Source: Prostheceraeus crozeri | Taxonomy: Eukaryota; Platyhelminthes; Polycladida; Euryleptidae | Assembly (NCBI GenBank): GCA_907163375.1 | Contig: CAJQUW010001043.1 | Span: 1,534,501-1,598,500 of the forward strand | Length of the DNA: 64,000 nucleotides | Direction of reading: 5' to 3' | Shown: piece by piece, positions 1 to 13,742 of the stretch | How the letters are laid out: every line of letters begins with the position of its first letter | Numbering within the stretch: the stretch's first letter is position 1 | Position numbers and translations under genes: made by a program | Notes under the pieces: generated by a model | What the model was told of the DNA's origin: nothing | The model's input: only the letters and a program-made list of their open reading frames with translations | The model's database searches: none

Positions 1-935
1 TATGCCTTTTAGTTTCATACATTTCAGTGGTTTCATGCCAACAATGTGATCAAACATTTAACTTCAAGACAAGTTGCATGACTATTCATTATGATCGGGA
101 TGCGCATTCTATTAGTGAAAATGCGGTAGATGACAATAATGAAAGGAAACTCCAAGTTACCCGATATTTATCCACATGTGCAGGTATATCAATAGTTCAT
201 TTTCATTAATTTTGAGCCGCAGTGGAATCTTATTAAATTGAGTCAAATGTATATTTTCAGGATGGCAACAAATTGATATCTGTCACTTCTTTATTGTTAG
301 TAACTTTTTAGAAGTGCATACAGCCAAAGACCGACAGATACGATGAAAGATGCCACCAAATAATGCTTTATTTCAATCTGAAAGTTGTTACTGAATTAAG
401 ATATTAGTCTCATGCTGGATTTCGAATGTCGAGATTAGGAGGAGCATGAGGATTTCTTGTTTTCTTGGATCTGCGATGCTTGCAAATGCAGCCCCAGGTC
501 CTTCTTCCTAAAAGACATTCGTATGCTGTCAGAGTTTGACCACATGCATTATTGTCACTTGCTCATTTCACTAGCTCCTGAGCTAAAGGGTCGCCAAAAG
601 AGATCCATGCGAAACAACAATCATTACCAAACTGACATACAGAGAAACTATGACAGGGGAATGTGACATATGGTCGGAGGCGCACAGGACAAGTCATGAG
701 CCGCAGATCTTTGAATACCAGCTCATTATTTTCATTTAGAGCTGTCACACAGATCTATATGGATGCAGCATAGGCCATAAGTCGAGCCATCTGAATGAAC
801 ATGAAAGCTTGTTCAAGTGACCTATGGCCTGTCATGGCATATTCTGTTATCTCCGGCCCACAGTCTTAGATATTACACTAATACTTGCAGAGTGTAACAA
901 ATTGCGTAGCTTACTTAAGTCATCGGAATACTTAC
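1..935. other. No recognised gene; downstream side of receptor gene
   Basis: This stretch lies 3' of the last receptor exon I can recognise on the minus strand. The exon for transmembrane segment 3 should come next. I looked for its usual features on the minus strand (a WLL...GF...FG-type helix followed by K-T-W-R) and did not find them. The short open frames here have no recognisable motif. Confidence 0.4.
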
Positions 936-1068
936 AGGACAAACATATTTGAAGTCTGATGGACGCAAGAAAGCATCGTCAAGTCCCATTATGATGATTG
1001 AAATGTAGATGAGAATGCATCCCAGAAGAGCAACATTATTGAGCTTTGGACTGGACAGTTTAATATAC
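936..1068 (-). CDS. GABA-B-like receptor exon: TM2
   Basis: A 133-bp exon with acceptor TTTTCAG (1069-1075) and donor GTAAG (931-935). It encodes YIKLSSPKLNNVALLGCILI, then YISIIIMGLDDAFL and DFKYVCP. The R-Y-I-K-x-S-S-P-x-L-N-N signature is the hallmark of GABA-B receptors at the loop 1/TM2 boundary. This is the strongest single piece of evidence for the family. Confidence 0.93.
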
Positions 1069-3465
1069 CTGAAAAATATTTACACGAAATTCTGATGGAC
1101 TAGAAGATAATCGCTTTGTTACAGTAATAACATTTCTATCAGTGGGCTTATATCAGTCTTATTTCTAAAGATACATAAAGAATGAAAAGGTGCAATTTCT
1201 TTATGACTATGTTCTATTTCTTAACGCATATCTATTTCATACTTACATATAACTTTTTGTAATAACTTTTTGTATACACTTTTTGTAATAAGTGATATAC
1301 ATCTAGACATTTTATGCACCAAAGCAAATCGGCAGACACTTATAAAGATTTGCCTTAATCCTGTAATGGACTTTGATAACTGAGACAGGTATTCATACTT
1401 GTTCGAGTATCTAGAACTTATTATCGCATATAGGCTTGCTTTGTCATATACTATTTAATGCTGAAAAATACTGCTTTCCGAGAAGTAAAAATTTGCTATT
1501 CTGAATGTGAGACACAAGGGATGCATAATAAAGAAAAAAAACAATTTATGTGCAGATACATGTACTTGCAAGTAGTAAGGCAAAGTAGGAAGATATTGCA
1601 CCTATAGCTCGATAGATTTTGGAATCCGTTCAAGATAGTCAAAACTTATGAACTTTATTTAAATTTACTTCTGATGATTGGCAAAAACCAGCTCAGCTGA
1701 TTCCTTATTTGTCATTTTGTTTTCATAATTAAACAGTGAACTAATTGGTTATATCTGATTATTCGATTACGTCAGCACATGCAACCAACATTGTTGATTC
1801 AAATTCCCCAAAGTTCAAAAATTTCGAATGCCCAATGCTATCTTTTCCGCAATTGCAATTTTAAAGTAAAGAGCATGCTCATCCTTAACCGATCGAGATA
1901 TCATTTGCAACGCTTCTATTCATATTAGTGGAATTGACTAGGGCAGCAATAAAGACAGTGATTTAACCAGAAATTAGATATCTACGAGATGCTTGGAAAT
2001 TTCTAGTTCGCATCTACTATTGGCGATGCATAAAGGAATGGGAGAGCAGAAATTGATTGACAAATCTTTGAAGCTATAGTAAGAGCTTCGAGTGGATTAC
2101 TGTTCTTGATCAATTCTAGAAAGAGCAAACTGACAAAATCGACCTGAAGGGTAAATGAGTTTTATAAACGTTGTACCCCAATTTGTCGCTTAAATTTTCA
2201 TGCACATTTGTGTGAAAAATCAAATTTATAGTTGATGAGTGTAGGCCTACTTTAAAAAGCAAGAATTCGATTGTTGAAATATTACCATATGAAAGATACA
2301 TATGAGATACAAACCATGATTGAATGTTAAAGATTTTTATATAATTGATAGGCTTCATTTTTGAATGCTAATATGTGTTTTCTCCTCAATAAAAGATAAT
2401 TATAATTTTGACAATTTATCAAAAATACTCATGCCTGATATCATGGATTTACTTGGTATCTAATTAAATTACTCTAGTCAAATAACAATGTGTGTTGCAT
2501 GTTCAACCAAATGACAATTTACATGAACATACGAATTGATCACATTCTAATGAAATGGAAGCGCATAAATTCTCTCGAAATGCGTAATGCCTATTCAATA
2601 GATAAATTGGATTCTGATCATCATATAGAACTACAAAATCAGCCTGCGATCCCCATATTAGTATTCAACAGCTGTAGCATCATGTTTTAGAAAAAGAAAA
2701 GTAAAATACGCGCGAACAAAGTGCAAAGCAAAATATGAAATAATATTATAATGAAAAACCAAATATTTGACATTAAAGTATATGAGTTCAGTGAGAACCG
2801 CGAGGACTGCAAAATTCATTGGAGAAATATTTTATGTGTTGTTTAGAGCTCAAAATCAGCAAGTCTAGTTTGATGAATAGCTATAGTTAAGTCGCAACTG
2901 ACAGAAGATCAAAGAATTAAATTTCTTCGTATGGGCACTGCCGATACACTACAGTGGTAGCTGTAAATAGTAACAAAGCTGATTGCATAATTATCGGGCT
3001 GCTTTGTAGTTGATTTCCGAAACATAAATAGAATAATTAAATATTGAGATACATCTTAATATGAGAACAGACCTGAATAACTGCTATTTCATCCAATATC
3101 AGGAATCATCAGGCCTAGTTCACAGGCTTTAATTAATTATTGCAGGCGCACTAATTTAGTAGATTTGCCAGTAGTGTGTCTAAGGTGATATTTAATGAAT
3201 GCCCGTTGAAATTTCACTAACTTGCTAATTGCAAATCTCCAATTTCCGAAATAAGCAAAATTAGCGGCCTCTGTCAGTTATTTTGCAAATTAACAGATTT
3301 TGTGTTTTAATATGTAAAATAATTCTATATCGTCAATATACATATAAACAAATTCCCTTCATTTTAAAGATGCAAAATAATTATCTTCTTATTCATGACG
3401 ACTTAAAATCAAATATTTCTTCAAATCACGAAGATTTTATTAGAGCTTAATCAAGTTAGACTCAC

Positions 3466-3622
3466 TTGAGATATCGGAAGTGACAATTGAACGCCAAGAA
3501 TGCTATTGCTAAAATTGTTCCCAACACACAGGCACATAGAATAATGAAGAAAGCGTCACTTGGAATCGTTAGATACTTTAAGACAAGCAGAGTACCATCC
3601 ACTGGCGGTGTTGATAAGTTCC
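3466..3622 (-). CDS. GABA-B-like receptor exon: TM1
   Basis: A 157-bp exon from acceptor ATTACAG (3623-3629) to donor GTGAG (3461-3465). It encodes GNLSTPPVDGT, which is the P-P-x-D linker. A hydrophobic helix FFIILCACVLGTILAIAFLA (TM1) comes next, then FNCHFRYLK, the start of intracellular loop 1. It joins the TM2 exon mid-codon (AA|G) without breaking frame. Confidence 0.88.
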
Positions 3623-4212
3623 CTGTAATTGCAAACACATAATTTTGATAAGAGATTGTCGTTAGTGTTGATAACATCTTTATATTATTCACAAAGAGTC
3701 ACTTTTACCATAAAGAGAAGCAGAATTAATATCTGAACAGATATTTCATATCTCACCATGGGACTATCGAATAGCGTTCTCTCGCACTCAATTTGAATCA
3801 TTTTCAAACTGTCAAGACACAATTGTATCTTTGATTTTGATACTTGTTAATATTATGCAAGAATGATATTAGATTTATAGAAGTCTCACAGATTTTCAAC
3901 AAACCATGAATGCGCTTCTGTCTCAATCATTCTTAAGGGATTTCAAGGAATCTAGGAAGAATAAGGACGATACATTCTTTCCACTGCATCATACAATTAA
4001 AATAACAGTAAAAATGAAGTTTTACTCCCTTTACTTACTAGTTCCATTAATAGTCATTATAGCGCACATGAAGCTTTTGTAGATTTTTTTGTGCATTATC
4101 TTAATTAAGCTTACATGTAATCATGCACATCTATAGAAGTTAGTTCTGCATGACTTGGTTTTTTCGCACTATTGCATTTAACTTTTGAAGATTTGAGTTC
4201 ACCACAGTATTA

Positions 4213-4644
4213 CACTGTAAACCGTTGACTGACAATTGACAGACATTTATCCTACAAAATCTATTTTGCCGGTCATTGTTAGTTCTTGTAGGAAGATTGC
4301 CACTGAACACCTACAATATCTGACAAAAAGCGACAAAATGAATAGCAATGAATTATAGCTTAAATTTTATCAAAAATGTAGGTAATTTATTAAATTATGT
4401 CAAGATAAATCATGGTTTTGCCACACAGTAATACAGATTGCCCAAAAGTCAAGCAATCACTAATCGAAAAAATCGATCAATATTCAACAGCTTTTGTCTG
4501 GTTAATTTGCATACAAAGCATCTGTTTCGATGTCGGTGGAGAACCTACAAATTCGTCGGATATCGCAGGATATTGGCGGTGACAATCGTCGGTTGATTTT
4601 TTCAGTAATTATGTAGGATAATTGTCGGTCTACGGTTTACAGTG
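4213..4644. mobile_element. MITE with TA duplication (Tc1/mariner type)
   Basis: The ends are inverted copies. The left end reads CACTGTAAACCGTTGACTGA and the right end, reversed, starts CACTGTAAACCGTAGACCGA. Similarity continues to TTATCCTACA, about 40 bp in. TA dinucleotides flank both sides (4211-4212 and 4645-4646). The 432-bp interior has no coding frame, so it is non-autonomous. It lies in an intron of the receptor gene. Confidence 0.75.
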
Positions 4645-6799
4645 TACCTGTCAAGGCATCTTCTACTTTCTACGATAATATCATTACCTAACTCAATTGT
4701 CAGATTTAGTGGTTAAACTGTCACTTCTTATCAACTTATGACAACAATTTTTGACTAATTTGTTTTATTCGCGAAAGTTATCCGCTTAATATTAAATTGC
4801 ATTTATTCACAATAATAGTGTATAAATATATGTATAATCAAAAATGTAAGCCATACACCTGAGAGACATCGATGTCGGTCACATCGATTTTTCTACTAAG
4901 CAGCTTCTTAATAATTGTGCGTGCTTTCATTGATTTAATTAATTTCGAGTCTGCTTTCATATAGCAGGGCCCCGCTTGGGTGAGTTTGAGCGTTCAGGAG
5001 TAGGGGCCGAAAGGCGAATCCTTACCCAAGTTCTTGCTGATGACCTCAATTGCACATTTTTTCAATTAGGTAATCTGTTGTAGTTGTTATTTCCTTTAAC
5101 CTGTAGGGAACACTACATGGGTCCTTTTGAGGGATCAAATTCTTTTCACTTATCGTTATCTTCTACTTCATCTTCTCCTCAATCAAAGCATTAAATTTCA
5201 TTCTGACGCAATTGACATGTGCAAGCATCTGGGCGACTAGACCTGCAGATTAAGTTCTGTCAATACATATAAGCAATTTCCGCAATTACTACACTGCCCA
5301 ACACACAGTGTGGCAGACAGGCAGGAGTTCTCGAGTAAGTCATCAATTTTTTTTCTCAATCTACTTATATTTACACAGCACATTTTTTTCATTACCTACC
5401 ATTTGAATATTTTCAACATTTACATTTGTGTTTTATTCTTATTTTTTACATTGGTTTTACTTACTGAATAGCTTGATTTGTGATTTAATTCATTATTAAT
5501 TGTGTTTCGCCTAAGGTTAGCCCTTGCTAATTTGACATCTCTGTTGAGATAATGTGCTCTTCTATAATCTATATTTGATTCAGAAATGTAACTGTTCTCA
5601 GCTGTCAACTGTTCTCTTACATTTGAAGACATTTGAAAATGGAAATCAATTCTTCTAAACTCATACATGCTACATTCTTGAATATTAATCAATTCTAAGA
5701 CATGGAAATGCTAAATAAATTGCTGATTTCCGTTTCAAACTAACTTGCTGTGTATCCACAAGTACCCGGCACATCAGCAGCTTTTTCTAATAGCAGTGAA
5801 TCTGATTTCTATGGATGATGCTGTCAAAAATATTTCCGAATATTACAAGTGCAGTCATTTGATCAATTCCACAACTCATGCCTCCCTTAAATACAAAGTG
5901 CTTCCTGAAGCTTTCCGGCTCAGTTAGGCATGCATGTTAATGCGATTATCAAGTAGGCGTCAGAATTCTTCATACATCTTTTTCTCTTCCAGTGAAGATA
6001 TACAGAACTTGTTTTGGCTTCATTAGAGATGCAATAATGTCAGTTTCTCTCTGCTATGAATAGCTTCTAAAGATATTTAGGTATGTGAATAAAACATTGA
6101 TTAATAATTTGTCCCAAGCTTCGATACTGCCTTTGTCGATGAACCTTCACTGAATCATTAGTCCTCACTTGCTTTGGTCAGTGATGAATTGAAGTGTCTT
6201 CACCGACAAGCTTATGAACAAATTTCCTATATTTCTCAATAGTTGCTAGTTATTAGTTCGTGATAGTTTTCTCTATACTTAATTGTTTATTAATGATAAT
6301 TCTGGAGACGAACTGATGTGACTCGAAATGTATTGTACTTACATACAGGGCAGAGTTGGATCCAGCCCAGAATTTCCGGGGGCCCGTCTCTGCCCACGTT
6401 TCAAATTCTTTACAAAGCAGTCTGATTTAGTAGTAGTGACATGCGCTTTATTCATATGAAGTGGAAATTACAGAATACACAGATGAAATATCCAGAGCTT
6501 ATATGTGCACTATACAGAAGACATGCACAGTAGCTGTAGGAAAATACGCTAGTTGGCATATTTCTGAAAGGTTATGCAAAATAGAACTTCTGGGAATAAA
6601 AGACAATTGGCGCTGCTGGGTTCTTGAAAAGGGGACAGAGACAGCAAGGGAGTGTCAGGATCTTAAAAGTTTGGGGGGCATGATTTTATGTAACAGATTT
6701 TCAGGTTCTAACATTTTTTCTGAAAACTTAGGGCAAACGCTTCCCTTATCAGGGCTAAGCAATCGGATTTCTACGGGGCTAAGAGTGTAAAGCCATCAT

Positions 6800-7480
6800 C
6801 ACAACTACAATTGGGTCGCAAATAATCTTTTGAGAATGTCGCCGAACCTTTTCCCATTTTTCTGCATTAAGCTGGTTCAGTCCACGAGGAGGGTAGGATT
6901 GCACTCGAGCGTTGAAAGGACGGTAGCATCATAAACATTAATGAGTTGGGACACAGAAAGGCATTGTTTTAAGCGCTTTATGACACAAATACACTGGAAG
7001 GCACGTTTGCATAAATTGCTACAAAAGAATTCCAAAATAGATTTGAATCATAAAGGACTCCAAGAATCTTTATGCTATTCACAAAATGAATATCACGAGG
7101 CACTAAAGTATTCTGACTTTTGGCGATAAACATGCATTGGGTTTTTCACAATTTAGTACTAGTCTTTTAAATGATTGATCTCGTCTCGAATTTGGAGTTC
7201 GACATCCATTGATGGGAAGGCAGGTAGAACAGTCACAATGTCGTCAGCACATTTCGAAGTCAAGGTTTGTGGTTGTAGTGCTTTGAATGATCTCATAGGG
7301 GTGCAGAAAAGAAAGGGAGAAAGTTTTCCTCCTTGCAGAATACCTGAAGTAACTGGATGGGGTGGTTGAGCTGGTACAACGTCCAAGTTTCACATTTTTT
7401 GATGACGGTTTATGAGAAGATCATTACACCAAGAAATAGAGTCCTTGGGTGAATTAGCCTCGATTAAATTATTTATCGAT
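6800..7480 (-). pseudogene. CR1-like LINE reverse-transcriptase fragment
   Basis: On the minus strand the frame at 7159-7386 contains TSGILQGGKLSPFLF and CADDIVTVLP. These are the conserved S-G-x-P-Q-G-x-x-L-S-P and Y/C-A-D-D motifs of non-LTR reverse transcriptases. Upstream sequence to about 7480 (DSISWCNDLLINRHQK) matches the preceding motif. Downstream sequence to about 6800 reads like the thumb region with several stops. It is a decayed 5'- and 3'-truncated copy in a receptor intron. Confidence 0.65.
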
Positions 7481-7769
7481 GTTTGTCATAAACAGCTCAA
7501 TAGGTAGAAAGTAAAACGCCAAATGAAGGATTGAATTGGATGCTACTATGCTTTACATGTACAGTCTATTCAAATAATGACATGCTTGCTCATTGGATTG
7601 TAGGCTATGCTACAGTTCAACCCAAATAATCAAGTCATCTTCGACTAGCATCTTCGAGACTTGTTGACTTTCATGAGGAGTCCGTTGTTAACCACCTTAT
7701 ATAGCTAACATATCGAATTTGTTTATTTTTTATATCTAATTTATTTAGTTTACATTGACATACATAGAT

Positions 7770-8010
7770 GACCGGCGCAGTGGCCTCGTGGAAGAGCATT
7801 CGCTCTGTGTCCGAGAGACCGTGGTTCAAACTTTGGTTGGATCAAATTCGTGGTTAAACTTAAGACTTGAAATACGTACACTCTCCACTCTTGTTAAACA
7901 CAAAGGACTAAAAGAAGAGTGGAAAAAGTAGCAACTCAGCCACATGGGAAAAAGGTATCGCACCTAATGCACGTACTCCCATGTATAAATTAAGCCTATT
8001 TGCTCATTTT
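7770..8010 (+). mobile_element. tRNA-derived SINE
   Basis: The head carries an RNA polymerase III box A-like sequence (TGGCCTCGTGG, 7781-7791) and a box B-like sequence (GGTTCAAACTTTG, 7823-7835), spaced as in tRNA genes. It starts ACCGGCGCAGTGG, a common SINE head. A non-tRNA body follows to about 8010. No transposase or RT frame is present. Confidence 0.65.
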
Positions 8011-8649
8011 TTAATATTTTAATTATTGGATGCATCACTAAGTAGAATGTTATTAAGATTGACCTAGATTGTTGTCTGAACGAGCATTACGAGTATACAA
8101 ACAGCAGGTTATTCCGCTCTAGTCCTGAGGAAAGTCGGAGGCAGTAAGAGACGGTCTCTTATTCAAGAATTACGATATAGATGAGGCAATAATTCTCCAT
8201 CACACGCAATCAACGAGCTTCTATGGAATGAACAAAATAATAGGAGTAGATTTTGCAGCCAATATCATGAAACAACCTTCTGATCCAACTTGTTCCAAGG
8301 ACTCTGACTTTTTTGATGAGGCTTTTATTAATACGTCCGTAATACGTAAAACCACAGTAGTATTACTTTACTTGAAGTTCATTTTCCAAGTAGTTTGACA
8401 GCTAGTATAGAATAAATGTGAATCAATGACAGGCTTTTTCTTGAGTTCCCCTGATCTCTGAGGGTTAATGTGTGAACAGTTATCGGAACTAGCTAAATTA
8501 TATAATTTAACATAGGTGCGTCTACATGCATTTTTGGACTAAAATATCCATCAGTCACAAGATTTCACATCATTACGCAAATTTCTATCATATTGCGCTG
8601 TCGTCAACATCTTATGAATTCGTGAACACAAGTCGAAATAACGACTTAC

Positions 8650-8745
8650 CTGGCCATTGGATTTTGCAGCAACTTGAACAATTTTCAAGCAGAGAATAAT
8701 TTGGAAATGTTTTCTCTATCATTGCCACCATCTTCATCTGTCCAG
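8650..8745 (-). CDS. GABA-B-like receptor exon: juxtamembrane strand
   Basis: A 96-bp exon with acceptor TTCCAG above 8745 and donor GTAAG (8645-8649). It starts in phase 1 and encodes GQMKMVAMIEKTFPNY, then a Cys-rich stretch ENCSSCCKIQWP. In the family this strand (G-x-M-x-x-V-G-x-Y followed by I-x-W) precedes the P-P-x-D linker before TM1. The linker follows exactly in the next exon. Confidence 0.8.
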
Positions 8746-8939
8746 CTGGAAGAAAAATATCATAAACTGTTTTATCAATCATACTGCAACCAACGCTACC
8801 ATTCTAAAAATTGGACTGTTAACACTTTCATGATATGCTAGCTTTTTTGCAAGCACTACACAATGATAATGTAGCATTCATTTGATTTATTTGTCATTTG
8901 TGAAAATTCACAAGCCAGACTGGGAGGTAAACGAATCAG

Positions 8940-9385
8940 GCCCTCTATCTCCTTTGTGCTGTGGACCTCGTAAAGCTAGTACCCGCTCTCACCGATGAAA
9001 AGGTCGGTGGAGTCGAATTTTTTAAATCATGCTCAGAGCCAGAACCGGGCCGCTTCGTTCGTCCCGGAGTGCACATCGTAAACCGCACGATTCTAGTGCT
9101 ACCTCCCATTGCTCTAAACGATGTGACTTTCGGAGTTGTAGCACAGCAATAGGAGTGGAGGTGCTAAATTCTATGGATTAACCCCTATGGCTACGTGAAC
9201 CCCTAATGATACGACCTGTCGTATGTAATATAAAGACGATTGAAAATGTTCTAGAGAATCAAAATCCAAAGCTCCTAATGCTGCTGCAGATGCTTACTAA
9301 CATTCGGGGTCCTCTAGAATTCTTGATTGGTGGCTCGCTTTCGGAGTTTTTTCAGCTTACTTTAGGGACGTACGGTTTACAGTGT
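8940..9385. repeat. Possible MITE remnant sharing one end with the 4213-4644 element
   Basis: The right edge (9371-9385) reads TACGGTTTACAGTGTA, the same terminal sequence as the MITE at 4213-4644. I could not find the matching left end. The interior is more GC-rich than its surroundings and has no recognisable protein. It lies in the intron between two receptor exons. Confidence 0.35.
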
Positions 9386-9578
9386 ATGAATAGAGTTGAA
9401 TTGAAGCTATAGGGAATTATTACACACAGATTACATTAGTAGAAGTGAGGTGAAACCCATTTATTTTAAAACACTTCGTTTGAATATTTCCTTAATTATT
9501 TCCGCTCGCTATAAAGAGTATTTCTAAAATTAGTTGGGTAAATTAGCAAATATGTTCAAAATTACAATGGCAAGTTAC

Positions 9579-9639
9579 CGAAGTTCTGAAATACAGCTGA
9601 GGCACCGACACGATCAGGTCCTTTAAATGATACGGGACC
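9579..9639 (-). CDS. GABA-B-like receptor exon: GPVSF strand
   Basis: A 61-bp exon with acceptor TTGCAG (9640-9645) and donor GTAAC (9574-9578). It encodes GPVSFKGPDRVGASAVFQNF plus one base. The motif G-P-V-x-F-x-G-x-D-R is diagnostic for the end of the GABA-B Venus-flytrap domain. The intron to the previous exon is only 57 bp (9640-9696). Confidence 0.88.
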
Positions 9640-9696
9640 CTGCAAAAGATATGTCAATATCTTCATGAGCAATTTCTATGAAGAGCCATTTCTTAC

Positions 9697-9915
9697 CGTT
9701 ACTCCATTGAACTGCAATGATTGAAAGTTTTGTAAAATAGCTTCAGTTATTGTAGCATTAAGCTTGCTGCCTACGCGTACCTCTGGCACTGCGCGAACGG
9801 CTAAAGCAGTAGCCCAGATGGCGTCATAGATGTATCCTGCGTATGGACCCAAGTTCAAAATAATTGAAAGATTTGCTTGATGACTTCCAGCAAAATGATC
9901 TGTTCCAAATGTTGA
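9697..9915 (-). CDS. GABA-B-like receptor exon: ligand-binding domain, YDAIWA helix
   Basis: Seventy-three codons lie between an acceptor (TTTCAG above 9915) and a donor (GTAAG at 9692-9696). The peptide begins STFGTDHFAGSHQ and contains GPYAGYIYDAIWATALAV. This matches the conserved YAYDAVWALALAL helix of GABA-B receptors. It ends in FNGVT, the usual start of the 'F.GVSGPV.F' motif completed by the next exon. Confidence 0.9.
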
Positions 9916-10784
9916 CTGAAAATAAACGAAACATCACAGATTCATCAATACTAGAATGCAAGGGTGCTTGTTTATATGAAGTTTTACCAAGTTGACCAAG
10001 TTGACCAAGCTTTTGCGAGGTTTCATATTCAAATTGAGAATACTCGTATTTCATAAATTTTGCAAAACAGTGTCTATTAATCAACATAATATGACCCTTA
10101 AACTGATGGCAATCGTCAAACTCCTTCCGTGTTGTAGAGTAGGCCTAGATTTCTAATGAATTTAATCGATAATAAGCTTAATCAAATAAATTATTGCGCT
10201 TGATAAGAATAAGTTTGGTTTTGTTAAGGGCAGCCGAGTTGTGATCATATAAACCACACATTTTCAAACAAAATGTTGTTTATATGTTTTACATACTATA
10301 GTTCAGCAGAGGCAATCTCCAGTATTATAGAATGCTCGCCAATGCTTGCAGAACTTTACTTATGATTTTAAAAGGACTCTTGTTTATACTACATTTAAAT
10401 ACTTCAGTAATGTTTAGGATAGGGACTGAAAACTTAGTCCTTTACTAAGCTTTTTCTGTTGACTACTTCAGTTGCATAACAATGGATAATTCATGTCGAA
10501 ATAAAGCAATAAAACAAACTAACGTTGGAGCTAATTGTTCAAGAGCTAATTTTTATTTCTTGATCGATGAATTTGGTTGAGTCACACGAACTTTGATAGA
10601 GAGTAAAAGTCATTACTTTCCTCCATCAGAAATGCTTTTACATCAATAAACGGTGACCTGGTTTCATATTAATATATAATTTTGCCTGCTGATCTTAGTT
10701 GATCTGCTCTTCACATAGATCGAATTACACAATCGTATGCACATCATGAAATACAAAACATTAACTGAATGTATTTTTTTTGCA

Positions 10785-11330
10785 GCAATAATGTTGATAG
10801 ATCATCTTTATTGACACACAACTTGCGGTGAATGCATAACAAATTTGACAAAAGACAATTCAGAAAATATAAAAAGCATTGGCACTCATCTCCATAACGT
10901 ATAAAAGATTTATTAAAACGTTCTGTAAAGTCACGAGGAGCTCTAATACATCGATTATTATCTCTCGATGTTGGGCGTTTCGTCTCAAACATCACACGCA
11001 AAAGATGATCATCATCTTTCATTATTTCGCTGAACAATTTCTTGCACATTTTGTCAATAAATGATTCCAATGGACAAAATTCAATTCTAGAAAAATTTTT
11101 CGCCGCAAATCGTTCAACTCTTGTAAGTTTGCATAACAAATGATTCTGAAGATTGCAGAAACAAGGTATTGCATAAATCAAAACCGATCTCATAAAAAAT
11201 TCATAGCAATGAAAAATCTGTAGTTGCGGACATTTAGTACGCTCTAAATTTTTAAGAATGAAAAATCTTCTGAAACAGTGACAAATTACAATTGGTGTAC
11301 AGTACATGCAACAGACGAAATTTGATATCC
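10785..11330 (-). pseudogene. CR1-like LINE, 3' end (RT C-terminal part)
   Basis: A minus-strand frame of 187 residues (10744-11307) reads FFILKNLERTKCP, MRSVLIYAIPCFCNL and TSRDNNRCIRAP...RFNKSFIRYGD. This is the C-terminal domain that follows the reverse transcriptase in CR1-like LINEs. The 3' end near 10,785-10,815 (TTTATTGACACACA followed by a TGCGGTG-type tail) resembles the 3' end of the LINE at 18,003, so the two belong to one family. The copy is 5'-truncated. Confidence 0.65.
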
Positions 11331-13742
11331 AGTAATTCTCTCCTGATCACATATGCCTCACAAATATAAAATATCAACCAGAAAATAATTCTAGGCTAGA
11401 TACATTGAGCGGAAGCTTTCTTACTTGGAGAAAGCTGGTTCATTCTTACTTTGCTTGATCTTGCATAATATACCTGCATTTAATACTTGCGGATAAGAAA
11501 TTTTTTCGCTTTTGTTCTGTGTGCTTTTTTTATTGTGTTGACTTTGTCGGGAAACGGATAGCATAGAAAAGCCTTTTCTGCTTATAAAAGGCTATAGAGT
11601 GCCAGTTCGCCTGGACATAGAACACAAAGATGTCTTCAGACTTGAACAATATATGAGCAAATTTCTTAGGCAGGCGTAAACGCAGATTGGCCTACGTACT
11701 GACAATTGCTTGTAAAGGGAGACATAGATTATAAAGCTGTCAAGAATTATTGCGAGGGAATTAATTACAGGTGTGTTACTATGATAAAAATTTATTGAAT
11801 TCATGGCTTAAAGCAACACAATGAATTTTGAATTTTAGGGGAGGATGAAATACCACGATCAAGTTGCTTTTGAGCAAGATGTTGTGAAATACTGTTTTTC
11901 ATTATGCCTAAGCAAATCAGGAAAATTGTATTCAACCAAAAAGCTAAATTTGTATGATGGCGAAATTTTCGAAATTATGATCAGGGCTTTATTAATCTGA
12001 AACTGCACTTTATAATACCACCATGTCAATGAAATGAATTCAATTCCAGATAAATGTCGGTTATCGCAGACATTGTAGTGGTGCGAACATAACTGCGAAG
12101 ATATAAAATATATATGAAATGCATAAAAATCTGCACAAACGCATCAAAATACATGTAATAGTTCATGTACGAACTTTTAATGAACATTATTGACATAGCT
12201 AATAGCCATAAGCACATGTACTTCTTATTTGAAATATTCTGTGAATTGAATGAAATTTTGATAAAAAGTCAGTGCTTCATGCTCTTGTAATTTTGCTCTC
12301 CTAATATTCAAATCAAAATATTAGATTATAACTTCATTTGTACATATGCAGGATTAGAAGACCCTAGCTTTGAATCACGCAAGGCCCAAAACCCAAGGTC
12401 CAACCTTGCTTCTGTGATCGTCACATTTGATGGATTTAATGCTGACTGATTTGAATAATCATGCTTGACATCTTTTCTCACAATCTCCGAAAAGACGAAA
12501 ATCACACGCCACTGCGTTATGGACAAAACACTTTGAAAATCATTGATATTTTCAACAACATTTAAAGTTCTCTTTCCCTTCACATTCCGTCTGAGAACCC
12601 ACTCTAGAATATTGCATCAACCATTTAATAGCTTACAAAGAATTTCAAAGTACCGCGACACAGAAGATGAGTTTCTTTATCCTCTGTAAAGATGATTGAA
12701 GATATTCCATATCTCTAACCGTGAAACATTTCATAATTATCTATTGTCTCTCTGGCTCATTGCTCGCTCGTGTGTCTTAGTCAGACCTAAACATTTCAAG
12801 AAGTGCCCGACCGAACGACAAACCGTTTTTTCATGAATATCTGCTTTGAGGGTTTTTGTAATTCCTAGGATTTTTCTTACTTGCTTAGGGTCAGGGAAGA
12901 AAGAGGAAGAAGGCAAAATAGATTTTAGACATTCTCTTTCACGAATTAGATAAAATTTGGGGTCTCTTGAGAGCCTCATACAAAATCTATTTCCTCCTTA
13001 TCCGAAAATTTCTAAATGACATCGGACGTGTGAAAACTAGGAAGAATTCGAAGATCTGAAATTATCTGACAGCGCACTGAAGACAAAGAAGTTTGCAAGA
13101 GTTTTATCACTAACATCATTTTATCATATCTTAACATTATTTTTGCAACTGAAAAATGCACTCTTGATGTAACAAGATCACTGTCATAAGCGCGTCCTTC
13201 TGTGCGTTGTGCGTCTCTCAACGTAGCACGTGCATATCCAAAAATGAATATAAATGGTAGCGCATGTACTTTATGAGTGATTACATTCACTATGTCTATT
13301 AAGTGCAATAATAGCCTGCATGTTTCTATCCAATTCTTTCTTACATTGACTTAGATTAATGTATTTTATCTACTTGTCGTGTACTTTGCATTTGTGCATT
13401 AAGAATTCCACAATTTGGCATGCAAGAGTGTCACGGTCTGAAAATGCGTTTTTCATGTTATATTCATGGCTTACGCAATATACAAAGCACAGACGGCATG
13501 AAAAAAGACAAGAATCTCAGCGATAAGTCATTTACAAATTATGAGCTCATTTACATCTCATTTTTCATGCTCGGTTCATCGTTATACAAGCTCTAATTGA
13601 GTATATGAGTAAAGCGTCATTCAGCATCATCCACTAGTAGGTATGTTTGTTATGCTACAGAGAAGAGTGTCGCAGACTGTAGCAGAGAAGGAAAACTTAC
13701 AAAGAACACATTTATGAATTCATACTTTGTATATAGGAACAT

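Noticed and set aside
12326-12583. 85-codon minus-strand frame as an extra receptor exon
   Set aside because: The flanking exons join in frame without it, it lacks family motifs, and part of it matches the CCCAAG-rich repeat seen near 32.9 kb.
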